A stretch of 64,000 nt of DNA, from assembly GCA_023213395.1 (NCBI GenBank), contig CM041465.1:157921741-157985740 (forward strand), read 5' to 3'. A model generated the notes under the pieces. It did no database searches, was not told the DNA's origin, and was given only the letters and a program-made list of their open reading frames with translations. This stretch comes from Cycas panzhihuaensis (lineage: Eukaryota; Cycadophyta). The position numbers were made by a program, and so were the translations under genes. This document shows positions 53,392 to 63,859 of this stretch, in pieces (within the stretch, counting starts at the first letter, position 1; the number at the start of each line of letters is the position of its first letter).

Positions 53392-54477
53392 TCATTTGTA
53401 TTTGCATCGCTTTGTCCTTGGAAATGTCTTGAGAATGACGTCTTCAACCTGATCCTTGTCTTCAATCTTGTAGTGATGTCTTTGCTGTAGAATGATGTCT
53501 TCATCTTGATTTTTATCTTCAGTTCTATACTGATGTCTTTGTAAGATGATATCCTCAACTTGATTTCCATCTTCAATTATGTAGTAACGATGTTGATGTA
53601 GATGCTCTAGCAAGTGTAAATCCTGATTCTTTATTGTGGCTGGTCTAGTCTGAAGAAGATCCTGTAAGTAACCGTCTTCAATCACAACTTGTTTGTCATT
53701 ATTATCTTGTATAAACTCTTGATCATCATGTACAACTGTTACTTCTTCAAACTTTGGAGCAGAATCTTGATCACCTAGCATACTCTTTGAACTTGAATCA
53801 AGGCTTAAAAAAGGAACGTCATCAATATAAGACTCATCCTTTATAGGATCATTAGATTCAATTTCTCTTGAAATCAATTCATCACTTTCAATGTCTTCAT
53901 CTGTAATCTCATCAATGCATTCAACAGTAGAAGTTTCGCTGTTTCGACATTCTTCATCTTCACATGTTGTTTCATCAGTGTTGATGATACTTTCTTTATT
54001 CGTTGTACCTGTACCATAACTAGCCTTAATTGCCTTTTCAATCATTCGTTGTGTTTCTTCAGGAGTTTGTTCAAATACTTCCCTTAGAAAATCCCAAGCT
54101 TCTTTAGCATTACTTGCATGTAGAATCATAGGAATGACAAAATGGAATTTGGAAGGAAGATCAACCTCATTGAATGCGGCACGAATCATAATGAATGCTT
54201 TTCTATCTTTCTTCTCAAGCATTTCCTTTTCTTCTTCATCATTAGGGATATCATATTTATCAGTAATAATCTTCCACAAACCTCTAGCTATGAATAGACA
54301 TCTCATTTTAATTGTCCAAAAGAAGTAGTCTTCACCATTGCACTTAGGTCTTGGAAGAAATGAGTCCTTCAAGTAATATTCATTTGTTTCAGGAACATAC
54401 ATAACCACATCATTCTCTTCCATGATTATAAATGCCATCTCTAAACAATGTGTCCCTTTTTCAATCAACAAACTCAC
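53392..54477 (-). CDS. CoE gag-like protein with C-terminal tandem repeats
   Basis: 361 codons, uninterrupted, ending about 20 bases from the 3' LTR. A start at the second Met (MAFIIMEENDVVMYVP) is equally possible. Residues about 25-150 match the gag/UBN2 pattern: FLPRPKCNGEDYFFWTIKMRCLF, LPSKFHFVIPMILHASNAKEAWDFL and QTPEETQRMIEKAI. Residues 150-280 are acidic and Ser/Thr/Asp rich. Residues about 290-355 contain three to four repeats of a 19-residue unit (HRYYIIEDGNQVEDIILQ, HQYRTEDKNQDEDIILQ, HHYKIEDKDQVEDVILK), ending TFPRTKRCKYK. There are no zinc knuckles and no protease. It is the only complete-looking gag-like gene in the window. Confidence 0.85.
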   Translation of the reverse strand: MSLLIEKGTHCLEMAFIIMEENDVVMYVPETNEYYLKDSFLPRPKCNGEDYFFWTIKMRCLFIARGLWKIITDKYDIPNDEEEKEMLEKKDRKAFIMIRAAFNEVDLPSKFHFVIPMILHASNAKEAWDFLREVFEQTPEETQRMIEKAIKASYGTGTTNKESIINTDETTCEDEECRNSETSTVECIDEITDEDIESDELISREIESNDPIKDESYIDDVPFLSLDSSSKSMLGDQDSAPKFEEVTVVHDDQEFIQDNNDKQVVIEDGYLQDLLQTRPATIKNQDLHLLEHLHQHRYYIIEDGNQVEDIILQRHQYRTEDKNQDEDIILQQRHHYKIEDKDQVEDVILKTFPRTKRCKYK

Positions 54478-55856
54478 CTAACATTGGTAACTTGCTCATT
54501 AATCATACTCACTAAATTCTCTTATATCTCATATCTTTCACATCATTGGCTTTATCATCACATCATTGCCTTTCATATATCACCAACCAGTCACGTAGAA
54601 TCCAAACACTCACTTCACCAAATCAATGCCTCATAAATCTCACAATGATCATATACATGTCATATGTTGCTACCAAGACACACATTTCACTTGATTATCC
54701 AAAACATACAACTCATGCCATTACACTATTTAATAATTTTGCTTCCTTGCAACTCAGGTATCTTCAACAAGAAACTCATCATTCTTTGTCCATTTAATCA
54801 ACTAGAACACATCATCAAACATCCCTAATCTCATCCTCAAAACATGCCCAATAATTGCCCAATCTTGTCATGTTAACCTCACATGCAACAAGCATCTCAT
54901 CGCCCCATATCACTATCTTTCTTGCCCTCAAATTAGTCTTATCATGCCCATAAAGTCCCTTCACATAAATCACATTCCAAGGAGCACTAAATCACCATAT
55001 GACATCCAACTCATTCATGCAAACACATGCATTGTTGCTTCATCACCATACTATGTCATCATCACAATAGTTCTCTCATATGAACACATGTAAGAAGGCA
55101 CTTAATTTTCCATTAAACAATCACCATCATGCACTTCAAATCACTAATAGAGTGCTAAATACATTCACATCAACATAACTTAATATCATCTCACATTGCA
55201 ACAATACTCTCCCATGCACAACATATGTAAGAGAGCCTCAAACAATCACTTCATTACCATTGCCTCATTCATGTCACCATATCAATATGAAAGCCTTAAA
55301 TTCTCAAAAACTTATTTCTGAAAAAAAGTATAGCTCAAAAATATATAAAATATGGATGGAAATGATGGCCTCTGAAATACAATTCCAATGGTTTAGACGA
55401 AATTGAATTCTGATATCTAGATCAAAAGTTATGATCCTTTTAAGAATTTCACAATTAGGGTGTCATGTGTTGTAATAGTACCTTCTGATAAACTGATAAT
55501 AACTTTTTATTCTGAACTCTAATAAACCTCAAATCACTTCCATTAGAAAGAGAATTAAAAAACGCACAGAATCAAAAAAAATTTGAGGTCATTTGGATAC
55601 CTGTAGCCAAAGTTATGGCTCTTTGAAGTCAAGGTTGCAGATCTGTTCCAAAAATATAGCGACGGAAAAATGCGGGCGAAATTAATTTCTTTTGCATTTT
55701 CGCACTTTCACCCCAAAATCTATAGCGCGACCACTCAAATTTATAGAACGAGCTATTTCGTCTCAATTTCGCTATTACTTTTCAGAAATTTCAACGTTAT
55801 GACACCTCCCAAATCACTGCTCTAATACCGAACAAAAACACCTCTCTCAACCCGGC
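54478..55856 (-). other. CoE leader
   Basis: Non-coding, AT-rich, 1.4 kb, no recognised domain. The minus-strand start of transcription would be in the LTR at 55869-56088. Confidence 0.6.
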
Positions 55857-55868
55857 GCTCTGATACCA
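55857..55868 (-). promoter_or_regulatory. CoE primer binding site
   Basis: Minus strand reads TGGTATCAGAGC, a perfect 12-base match to the initiator tRNA-Met primer site, directly against the LTR. Confidence 0.9.
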
Positions 55869-56088
55869 TGTTGGAAAATAGAACCTGCAATAAGATATTG
55901 ACAAACAAAATAGAACACCTCCACAGGATCGAACGACACCCTTAAGGTACTTCAAATTGTATTAACAAAACATCCTTACAACATCATTCAATATGATACA
56001 CTATATTGTGTATTTAATATAAGTCATGATGGAAGAGTAGGACCCACTTGCATGTGGGATAAATCAAATGTACATTAATATTCTAACA
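55869..56088 (-). repeat. CoE 5' LTR
   Basis: 220 bases matching 53148-53368, with about 7 substitutions and 2 small indels by eye. The GGAAT duplication follows. Confidence 0.95.
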
Positions 56089-56093
56089 GGAAT

Positions 56094-56470
56094 TGGTCCA
56101 ACCTCCAAAGAATGAACAGTTTAATTAGCAAACTGACAGCATAACAATACAGCTCCAACTCTCTTATGAGACAATGAGAAGAGGTCTCATTATATAGAGT
56201 GAGATGAGAGGCCTAAGGCCTTGGATGTTTGACAAGTGTTAAACATCCAAGATACATGCCTTGCATGTTGGACATGTGTCCTTTTGGGATCTCATGTGAG
56301 CAAAAATACATGAGGGTCCATTTGACCCTTTAGTGACAACATTGTGTCACTAGAAAGAATGTGGGTGTGCACTTATCACTTAAGTGATAAGTCACCCCTA
56401 AAGTAAAAAGTACACATATTACATGAAAATAAAAGTACATTATCTTAACATGTAAACATAAGGTTTAACA
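56094..56470 (-). repeat. CoD 5' LTR, part 2
   Basis: Resumes with TGGTCCAACCTCC after the second GGAAT and ends AAGGTTTAACA. TGTGG of the CoD target duplication follows at 56471. Confidence 0.95.
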
Positions 56471-56475
56471 TGTGG

Positions 56476-56960
56476 ACACCCTCCAATCACATTTAATCAA
56501 TCGACAAACCAACTGGTTGAATACCAAACCATGCTAATGCAGACTGGAAAAATATAAGATCCTTCCTAGGTTCTTTTTTTCCAAGTCTAAGCCACCTATC
56601 AAACCTAGAAACCAAAATAATTATCAAAATAATCATAATAGTCATCTTAAAGTCCAAAAACCTCATAGAGGTTCTATTTCAAACAATTATAATCAAAATA
56701 CTAAATACTCTGGATCACTGAAAAATTAAAATTCACCTAAACAAACATTCCCAAAAAGGAATAATTTTAATTCTAATAATAATCAGAATGCCAGTTGTGC
56801 CTACTTCCATAAAAAAGGGGCACACAATAGACATTTGTAGGAACAAAATCATTTCTGAATCATGAAAAGCTTCAAAAGGATTCCAATCATGATCCCATAA
56901 CTCTAATATTTCTCTAGCTGCCACTACATCTGCACTCTCTGCTCTTACTTCTCAACCACC
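56476..56960 (+). pseudogene. CoB gag C-terminal part and zinc knuckle
   Basis: Continues the frame of 46011 through PPITFNQSTNQLVEYQ, then decays. A Lys/Asn-rich stretch follows. A broken CCHC box (CAYFHKKGAHNRH around 56795-56830) marks the nucleocapsid. Several stops. Confidence 0.6.
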
Positions 56961-57260
56961 CTTGTGGATCTTAGATTCTGGTGCTTCCCACCATATGATG
57001 GGACACTAAGAATATTTATCCACCTATCAATTTGATCTCAATTCCGAAGAGGAAATCTCTCTCGGAAGTGATTATCAACTTAAAGTCAAAGGAACCGGTA
57101 AAGTTTCTTTAAAAGATGGTTCTATTAAGGACATATTTTACATTCCAGGTCTATTACCCAATCTTCTGTTTATCAAATTTGCCAGAAGGACTTTGTTGTT
57201 GAATTCTAGAAAGATAAATTTATTATCAAACAACCGTTTAATAAATTAAAACCTATTGCT
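56955..57260 (+). pseudogene. CoB protease
   Basis: Reads PPLWILDSGASHHMMGH at 56955-57005 with DSGA intact. EEEISLGSDYQLKVKGTGKVSLKDGSIKDIFYIPGLLPNLL then gives the rest of the fold. Stops and a frameshift follow. Confidence 0.8.
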
Positions 57261-58290
57261 TCAGGACTTGTTGACCACAAAATAGGTCTGTACAGCCTGA
57301 CAAATATAAATCATTCTAAAACAAAATCTTTTACTGCCTTTATAGCTAAATCTGACCCAGTCAGTAATAGCATGCACGGCTTGGCCATACAAGTTATGGC
57401 AAACTATGATATTTAAAACAACACAATATGGTACATGGACTCCTACCCTTATCAACAGTTTGCAGTGTTTGTGAAGCCTATGTAATATGTAAACAACACA
57501 TAGATATCCCTTTCCCCATCAAACCTCGTTTCGAGCAAAATTACCGCTTGATCTTATACATTCATACATCTGTGGTCCCTTCCAAGTACCATCATACTTT
57601 GGAAGTAAATATTTTGTTACATTCATTGATGATTTTTTTAGAAAGTGTTGGGTATATATATTCAAAATTAGAAGTCAAGTATTTGATATCTTTGTCGAAT
57701 TCAAAACATTGGTCGAAAATCAATCTAACTAAAAAATTAAAATTTTTAGATCCGACAATGCCAAAGAATATTTGAGTAAGAAACACAGAATAAGATTCCA
57801 ACATTCTGTTGCCTATACTCCCCAACAAAACAGTGTTGTTGAACGTAAGAACTGTACCCTAGTTGAAATGACTAGATGCATGTTACATGCAAAAGGTCTT
57901 GACCTAAAACTATGGGCTGAAGCAATAGCTTGTTCTAACTATTTGTTAAATCGACTACAAAACAAATATTTACAGAATGTTACACTAGAACAAAAGTGGT
58001 CTAGTCGTGAACCGTCTGTAAAGCATCTTAAAATCTTTGGCAACATTGTTTGGGGACACATTCCAAATGAAAAATGTAAGAAACTAGATCCCAAAAGTGC
58101 TAAATTTATCTTCGTTTTATACAAAGAAGAAAGTAAAGCTTATAGATTACTAGATCCTATCATGCATAAAATTTCAATTCTACTTGATGTCATTTTTGAT
58201 GAAGAAGGATCTTCATCAAATCCCAATCAAGTAAAACTTCTTGTTAAGAGTCTGTTAACTAACACTTACTTAATAGACCCTTCAAAAAGA
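57261..58290 (+). pseudogene. CoB integrase
   Basis: CSVCEAYVICKQHIDIPF (zinc finger Cys side), IHTSVVPSK where the first catalytic Asp is Ser, FVTFIDDFFRKCWVYIF, IFRSDNAKEYLS (second Asp), TPQQNSVVERKNCTLVEM (Glu), HLKIFGNIVWGHIP, and FVLYKEESKAYRLLDP. Frame changes at about 57630 and 57770. The longest open part is 57772-58293. Confidence 0.85.
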
Positions 58291-59590
58291 TAAGCTAACA
58301 CTGAAGTCATTGAAAGTTTATCCACACAAGTCCAAAATTGGACATTAACTGAATCTAATTCATCAAACCCATCTACTTCTTCTAATAAATCTTCAAAACA
58401 TAAACAAGTAGTTTGGGTACAAAAAACCCTTTCTGATGTCGATTTTAATGTTGATAATCCATTGGATATCAGAAGAACCCAATCACAAAAATTACCAGTA
58501 AATTTCGCCTTAATAGCCAAAGTAACGGCCAATAATGATCCTAAAACATTCAAGGAAGCCTGTAATAATCCTGTATGGCAACAAGTCATGCAAGTAGAAT
58601 TTGACGCTCTTCAAATGAATTCAAATGGGATTTAGTTTCATTACCACCAGGTAAAAATTTGGTAGACTGTAAATGGGTTTACCGAACCAAATACAACTCT
58701 GAAGGAGCTATAGAAAAACATAAGGCATGTCTGGTAGCCAAAGGTTTTTCTCAAATTGATGGTATAGACTATAACGAAACTTTTGTTCTTGTTGCCAAAA
58801 TGAATACAAGTAAAACTATTGTTGCTCTTGTAACCAAATTTGGTTGGCAAATACATCAAATGGATGTAAAGAGTGCTTTTTTAAATGGTGATCTTAACGA
58901 AGAAATTTGTATGTCTCAACCCCCTGGTTTCGTGTCTAATCCCAATTTTGTTTGTAAACTTAAAAAATCTTTGTATGGTCTTAAACAAGCTCCTTGGGCT
59001 TGGTATATTAAAATCGACAATTATCTTCTTTAGAATGGATACACTGAACATATTAGTGATCCTAACCTTTATTTTAAACTACAAAGTAATAATATTATAA
59101 TTTTAATTCTTTATGTTGATGATATTATAATAATTAGATCTCTACCTTTTGATATCCATCAATTAAAGTCTATTCTAATGAATAAATTTGAAATGACAGA
59201 CTTAGGTTTTCTACATTATTTTCTCGGTCTACAGATCTGTCAATTTGAATAAAAAATATCCATTTCACAACCTAAGTATATTATTGATTTAATAAAAAGA
59301 TTCAATATGGAAAATGCAAAGCCAACCCCAACCTCTCTACAATTAGGTGTAAAATTATCAATTGATTGTCAAACTCCACCTTGCAATCCCACCTTACATC
59401 ATCAGTTAATAAGTAGTCTCATTTACCTAACCCACACTTACCCAGATATTTCCTACGTTGTTGTCTTGTGTTCTAGATATATGCAAAAGCCTCATGAATC
59501 ACATTGGAAAGGAGCTAAACGGATTCTACGATATTTACAAGGTACAATCTATTATGGCCTAATATATAATTTCTGTAATAGTAATCTAAA
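58291..59590 (+). pseudogene. CoB reverse transcriptase
   Basis: From 58650: VDCKWVYRTKYNSEGAIEKHK, GIDYNETFVLVAKMNTSK, QMDVKSAFLNGDLNEEICM and YGLKQAPWAWYIKID. A stop at 59031 follows. LILYVDDIIIIRS (YVDD intact), MTDLGFLHYFLGLQI, a stop, then TPTSLQLGVKL and SSLIYLTHTYPDISY come next. Most stops are single changes in an otherwise clear frame. Confidence 0.88.
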
Positions 59591-60037
59591 TTGATAGGTT
59601 ATACAGATTTAGATTGGGCAGGTGATTCTGATGATCGAAAATCCATAATTGGTTATATATTTTTCATTGACTCTTCACTTATAACTTGGTCTAGTAAAAA
59701 GATGTAATAATTGGCATTATCTACGACAAAAGCCGAATATTGAGCCTTGGTAGAAGCCAACAAGGAATCTCTTTGGATTAAATCTCTATTAAATGAACTT
59801 GGTTTGTTTTCTAACTCTTCTATTCAAATAAATGTTGATAATCAAGGTGCAATTTCTATGGCCACTAATCTTGTAGCACACTCTAGAATTAAATACAAAG
59901 AATTACATCAACATTTTATTCGCAATCTTGTAAATGATAATACTATTAGTCTGTCTTATTGTCTTACAGATTTGTAAATTGCAGATATACTAACCAAGCC
60001 ACTCACTGAAGTTAAGTTCGTCAAGTTGTGAGAATTA
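59591..60037 (+). pseudogene. CoB RNase H
   Basis: IGYTDLDWAGDSDDRKSIIGY, ITWSSKKM, two stops in place of Gln codons, LALSTTKAEY, ALVEANKESLWIKSLLNELG, NVDNQGAISMA, and ADILTKPLTEVKFVKL. The end lies just before the purine tract. Confidence 0.85.
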
Positions 60038-60128
60038 TTAAAGATTGATGAAGTCTTCATCAAAGAGGGATTGATATGCTAAAGTCTTCATCATCTTTTA
60101 CATCCTCTATTGTACTAAAGATAACATT

Positions 60129-60147
60129 AAATGGGGATGTTAGAAAT
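60129..60147 (+). repeat. CoB purine tract and first 10 bases of its 3' LTR
   Basis: AAATGGGGA (60129-60137) is the purine tract. TGTTAGAAAT (60138-60147) is identical to the first ten bases of the CoB 5' LTR. CoF then begins. The rest of the LTR should lie beyond the window. Confidence 0.65.
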
Positions 60148-60683
60148 TGAAAGACTCAATGGAGATAACACAGGAACCAGAATCTATTGAGAAGTCGGTG
60201 AGGACAACGAAATGTGAAGGACAATAGACTTAGATTAATGAAAATGATGTAGTATAAAGATGAAAGATGATAGGGAGGAGTATTGAACCTCAACTCAACC
60301 TATCTCACATACAAACATGAAGGAGAATTACTCTCAACACTTCACCTATAAGAAACACTTACATCAACATAACACTTACACAAAATACTACATGCCAAAA
60401 CATAAGAATATGGCTCCTTATAAAGGAGAATGGATGATCAGGATCTCAACACATGTCACTGATTAAGACTAGGAGCCAAATCTGATTAAGACTCTACTAT
60501 CTCCAAGGATAAGGTTAGAGCCCACAAACGTTGACTTCTCACAAGCACATGTGAGGAAAGTCACTAAAGGACAAAAGACAATTTTATAATGCAACGAATG
60601 ACACTTTAGGATTAAGGGCCTAAAATGACAAAAATATAAATACACAAGGTCAAGACTTAATGCTAGGAATGAAGGTTCTAACA
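60148..60683 (-). repeat. CoF 3' LTR
   Basis: TGAAAGACTCAATGG to GGTTCTAACA, 536 bases. An alternative start is TGTTAGAA at 60138, which would give inverted ends TGTTAGAA/TTCTAACA. I prefer 60148 because 60138-60147 equals the CoB LTR start. A minus-strand purine tract, TTCAGGGGGGG, lies at 60684-60694. Confidence 0.7.
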
Positions 60684-60699
60684 CCCCCCCTGAATGGAT

Positions 60700-61270
60700 A
60701 CATCATTAAGTCGAATACCGAGACCGCTTCTGAAATGCTCGAACTTCTCTTTCCCAAATGGCTTGGTGAAGATGTCGGCTAGCTGATGATCGATCGGCTT
60801 GTAGACAAGGTCGATCTCACCTTGCTGTACATGCTCTCTGATGAAATGGTGATGGACCTCAATATGCTTGGTGCGAGCGTGAAATACAGGATTCTTGGCA
60901 ATCTTGATAACACTCTGATTGTCACAATACGTTGGTGTTGGGAGTGTTTGCTCAAGTCCAAGCTTTTCAAGAATCCGTCTGAGCCAAATAGTCTCACATG
61001 CTGCGTTGACAGCAGCCTTGTATTCTGCTTCAGTGGAGGAAAGCGTAACATTTGGTTGCTTTTTGCAACTCCATGAAACAATAGCTGACCCAAGGTTGAA
61101 ACAATACCCTGAGGTGGATTTCCGGCTATCTTGGCATCCAGCCCAATCTGAATCTGAGAATCCTTCCAGTGTGAAATTCTCATTGCGTGTGTACTGAAGT
61201 CCATACTGTAAAGTACCTTTAAGGTATCCGAGGATGCGTTTTGGAGCATTCCAGTGTCGCTAATTGGGGC
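60700..61270 (-). pseudogene. CoF RNase H
   Basis: Minus strand contains EGFSDSDWAG-type sequence near 61150, SWSCKKQPNVTLSSTEAEY (about 61020-61080), ETIWLRRILEKLGL, CDNQSVIKIAKNPVFHARTKHI (about 60870-60920) and HHHFIREHVQQGEIDLVY. A frame change lies near 61250. Confidence 0.8.
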
Positions 61271-62100
61271 TGATCATATATCTGGAACATATTCCAACCG
61301 CATATGAAATATCAGGTCTAGTGTTAGTCAAGTACATGAGACTACCCACTAGTTGCCTGAAAAGGGTGGAATCAACAGGTTTTCCTTCTTCATTCATCGA
61401 CAATTTTGTACCTATCTCCATTGGCGTTGGTGAAGGTTTGCAGTCTTCCATTCTAAAATGTTGCAAAAGGCTTGAGAAATGAAGATGTGACCTGGCTGCT
61501 GCTACACTTCCATGCCAAGAAAATAGTGAAGAAGTCCGAGATCTGTCATCTCAAAACTTCTTTTCAAGTCCCTTTGAAGACGCTCAATCAGATTTACATC
61601 ATTGCCTGTGATAATTAAGTCATCAACATAAAGAACAACAATTGTGATGTGCTGGTTTTGAACCTTGATATCTGTGTTCGAATCTGATGTGGATCGATGA
61701 AAATTGTGCTGCAAAAAGTAGTCATCGATCTTTGAGTACCAAGCACGTGGCGCCTGTTTGAGACCGTATAAGGCCTTCTTAAGGCGACAGACAAGATGTT
61801 TATTGCCGACAGAAATATATCCGGGAGGTTGTTCCAGATAGACACCTCCTCAGTCAAATCGCCGTTGAGAAAGGCACTTTTGACATCCATTTGATATAAT
61901 GGCCATTTTCATTGGGCAGCTAAGGCCATAACAATCCTGATGGTATTCATATTGGCTACTGGCGCAAAAGTCTCGGTGTAGTCAATGCCTTCTTGCTGCT
62001 TGAAGCCTTTAGCAACAAGGCGAGCCTTATGTCGCTCAATAGTACCATTAGACTTATACTTAAGTTTATAGATCCACTTACAATTGATGGCTTGTTTGCC
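61260..62100 (-). pseudogene. CoF reverse transcriptase
   Basis: Order: CKWIYKLKYKSNGTIERHKAR, GIDYTETFAPVANMNTIRIVM (61909-62070), MDVKSAFLNGDLTEEV (61840-61890), a one-base shift, the YGLKQAPRAWYSKID region (61720-61760), VVLYVDDLIITGND (about 61605-61645, YVDD intact), MTDLGLLHYFLGMEV, and PTPMEIGTKLSMNEEGKP with LVGSLMYLTNTRPDISYAV (61264-61466). Three or four breaks. Confidence 0.88.
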
Positions 62101-62740
62101 ATATGGTAACTCAACTAAGTCCCATGTGTCATTCTGGTAAATGGAGTGGATCTCATCATCCATGGCAGCCTGCCACTTTTCGTCTTTACATGCCTCCTCA
62201 AAAGTGGAAGGCTTAGGAGCAGTAAGCACTTCAACCATAAGTGCATAATTGACAGTGGACGATGGCCGCATTGTGGATGGTCGTTTTCCTTTAACAGTCT
62301 GTGAATCTGCAATCGTTTGCATATACCATTTTGGTAGCTTCTTCGACGATGTGGCTTCATGCTCCTGTGTTGGAGGTGATTGCTGAACCTCTGAAGAAGA
62401 AGAAGGAGGACTCAATGAGGGCACGAAGGAAGATGAGGAGGAAGAAGAAGCAGCTGGTGCAGATGAAGTACAAGGTATTGAGGAAGATGAAGAGACCAAT
62501 TCTTCAAGAATGGCTTTGCTATTGTCAAGGGAGAGAGAAGGAATGCTGATGTCGATCTCCCTATTGTCTTCTGCAAAGACAACGTCTCGTGAAGTATGCG
62601 TCTTTTTGGTAAGAGGATCAAATTAGCGATATGCTTTACTGCCAAGAGCATATCCTACAAAGATGCATTTGAGACTTTTGTCATCGAATTTCCAACCTTG
62701 CTCATGAGGAATGTTCATGTAGGCTGTGCATCAAAATGTT
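62071..62740 (-). pseudogene. CoF integrase-RT linker
   Basis: Low-complexity Ser/Pro stretch (SSSSIPCTSSAPAASSSSS, about 62430-62490), then LPKWYMQTIADSQTVKGKRPS and VEVLTAPKPSTFEEACKDEKWQAAMDDEIHSI. The integrase end, CIFVGYALGSKAY, lies upstream of it at about 62620-62690. Confidence 0.75.
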
Positions 62741-63290
62741 CGTAAATGACTGACCATTGGTTTCTGGCCAGTCCAGGCCTCCTTGGGTGTCATACCCAAA
62801 AGTGCGTGTTGAGTCATGCGATTTGATAAGTATGCAGCAGTATGCAGTGCTTCTGCCCAATATGATAATGTGAGACCTTTGGCATGGATCATAGCTTTAG
62901 CTCGACTGACCAAGGTTCTGTTCATTCTTTCTGCTACACCATTCTGCTGTGGTGTGTATGGAGCAAAAAATTGGCGTTTGATGCCATTATGAATATAGAA
63001 TTGACTGAAGTCCTTGGACGTATACTCGCCGCCATTATCCGCATTTGAGTATTTTGATCCGCATGCTTGATTCATTTTCAACCGCAAGTTTAAATTCCTT
63101 AAACTTGTTCAAAGCTTCTGACTTATGTTTTAGAAAGTAAACCCATACTTTATGTGAGGAATCATCAATGAATGTTATGAAGAATGATGATCCTCCATGA
63201 GCTTGAGTGGTCATAGGACCAAAAATGTTAGAATGCACAAGCTGAAGTGGATGTTGTGCTCGCCAGGCCTTACCTTTCTGAAAAGGTTCT
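62731..63290 (-). pseudogene. CoF integrase
   Basis: HSNIFGPMTTQ, where the first catalytic Asp reads Asn; FFITFIDDSSHKVWVYFLKHKSEAL; then after a shift YSNADNGGEYTSKDFSQF (second Asp) and TPQQNGVAERMNRTLV (Glu). SHLRTF is at 62731. Confidence 0.85.
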
Positions 63291-63859
63291 CAATGCTGCT
63301 TCCCCATAAGACATGATTCGCAAAGGCAATTACCCCCAGAAATTTTGGGTAAGCCATAAACCAAATTGTGTCTGAACATCTCTCTGATGCTGTCAAAATT
63401 CAGATGTCCAAGTCTTTCATGCCACAGTTGAGTTTTATTTACAGAATGGGAGACGTATGCATGCGAAGATCCAGATGTTGTGCCTAATTTGTAGAGGCCA
63501 CGATCTTCATGACCAACTGCAACAATCTGGTCGTCTTTGTTCCTGATGATACACTTTCTGTCTTTGAAGAGCACACTCATCTGCTGCTTATCAAGCTGAC
63601 TGACAGAAAGTAAGTTTTTAGGCATTCTAGGAACTAGGAAAACATTTCCATTAGGAAATGCAGAACGTTCATCAAGAGGTGTAATTTGTCCTACACCTGA
63701 TATTTCAATAGTGGCATTGTCGCCAAATGTCACAGTTTCTCCCTGACATTCTTGAAAATTTGACAAGATATTTGCATCACCTGTCATGTGACGTGATGCG
63801 CCAGAGTCGATGATCCAAGTATTGTCATTATGACTGCCACTATATGCAAAAAAGGTCAT
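63290..63859 (-). CDS. CoF protease and pre-integrase
   Basis: 189 open codons: NTWIIDSGASRHMTG (active site DSGA intact), VTFGDNATIEISGVGQI, VPRMPKNLLSVSQLDKQ, then TQLWHERLGHLNFDSIREM and CESCLMGKQH of the zinc finger. The open frame likely extends upstream beyond the Met into the Q-rich region. Confidence 0.88.
   Translation of the reverse strand: MTFFAYSGSHNDNTWIIDSGASRHMTGDANILSNFQECQGETVTFGDNATIEISGVGQITPLDERSAFPNGNVFLVPRMPKNLLSVSQLDKQQMSVLFKDRKCIIRNKDDQIVAVGHEDRGLYKLGTTSGSSHAYVSHSVNKTQLWHERLGHLNFDSIREMFRHNLVYGLPKISGGNCLCESCLMGKQH

Larger units (their letters stand above)
53148..56088 (-). mobile_element. CoE: short pol-less LTR element in CoD LTR
   Basis: 2.94 kb, minus strand, with LTRs of 221 and 220 bases and an exact GGAAT duplication (53143-53147, 56089-56093). 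A tRNA-iMet primer site and strong purine tract are present. The only gene is one open gag-like frame. There is no pol. It belongs with CoC by protein and LTR phrases (AAGTGGGTCCTA). It is presumably mobilised by a related full copia. Confidence 0.93.
46012..56470 (-). mobile_element. CoD: Ty1/copia retrotransposon in CoB gag
   Basis: Minus-strand copia flanked by an exact TGTGG (46007-46011, 56471-56475). LTRs are 46012-46564 and 52973-56470; the latter is split by CoE. About 10 substitutions over 552 bases separate them by eye. Pol is largely open and the best preserved in the window with CoF. The leader is long and minisatellite-rich. Confidence 0.95.
27706..60147 (+). mobile_element. CoB: Ty1/copia retrotransposon, split by Gy2, CoD and CoF
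   Basis: 5' LTR 27706-28133, primer site, long leader (28146-28882 and 44428-45453), gag (45454-46011 continuing at 56476), pol (56900-60037), purine tract and the first ten bases of the 3' LTR (60138-60147). Removing CoD and one TGTGG copy restores the gag frame at the join. The leader's continuity across Gy2 is less certain because the Gy2 target duplication is imperfect. Confidence 0.8.
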
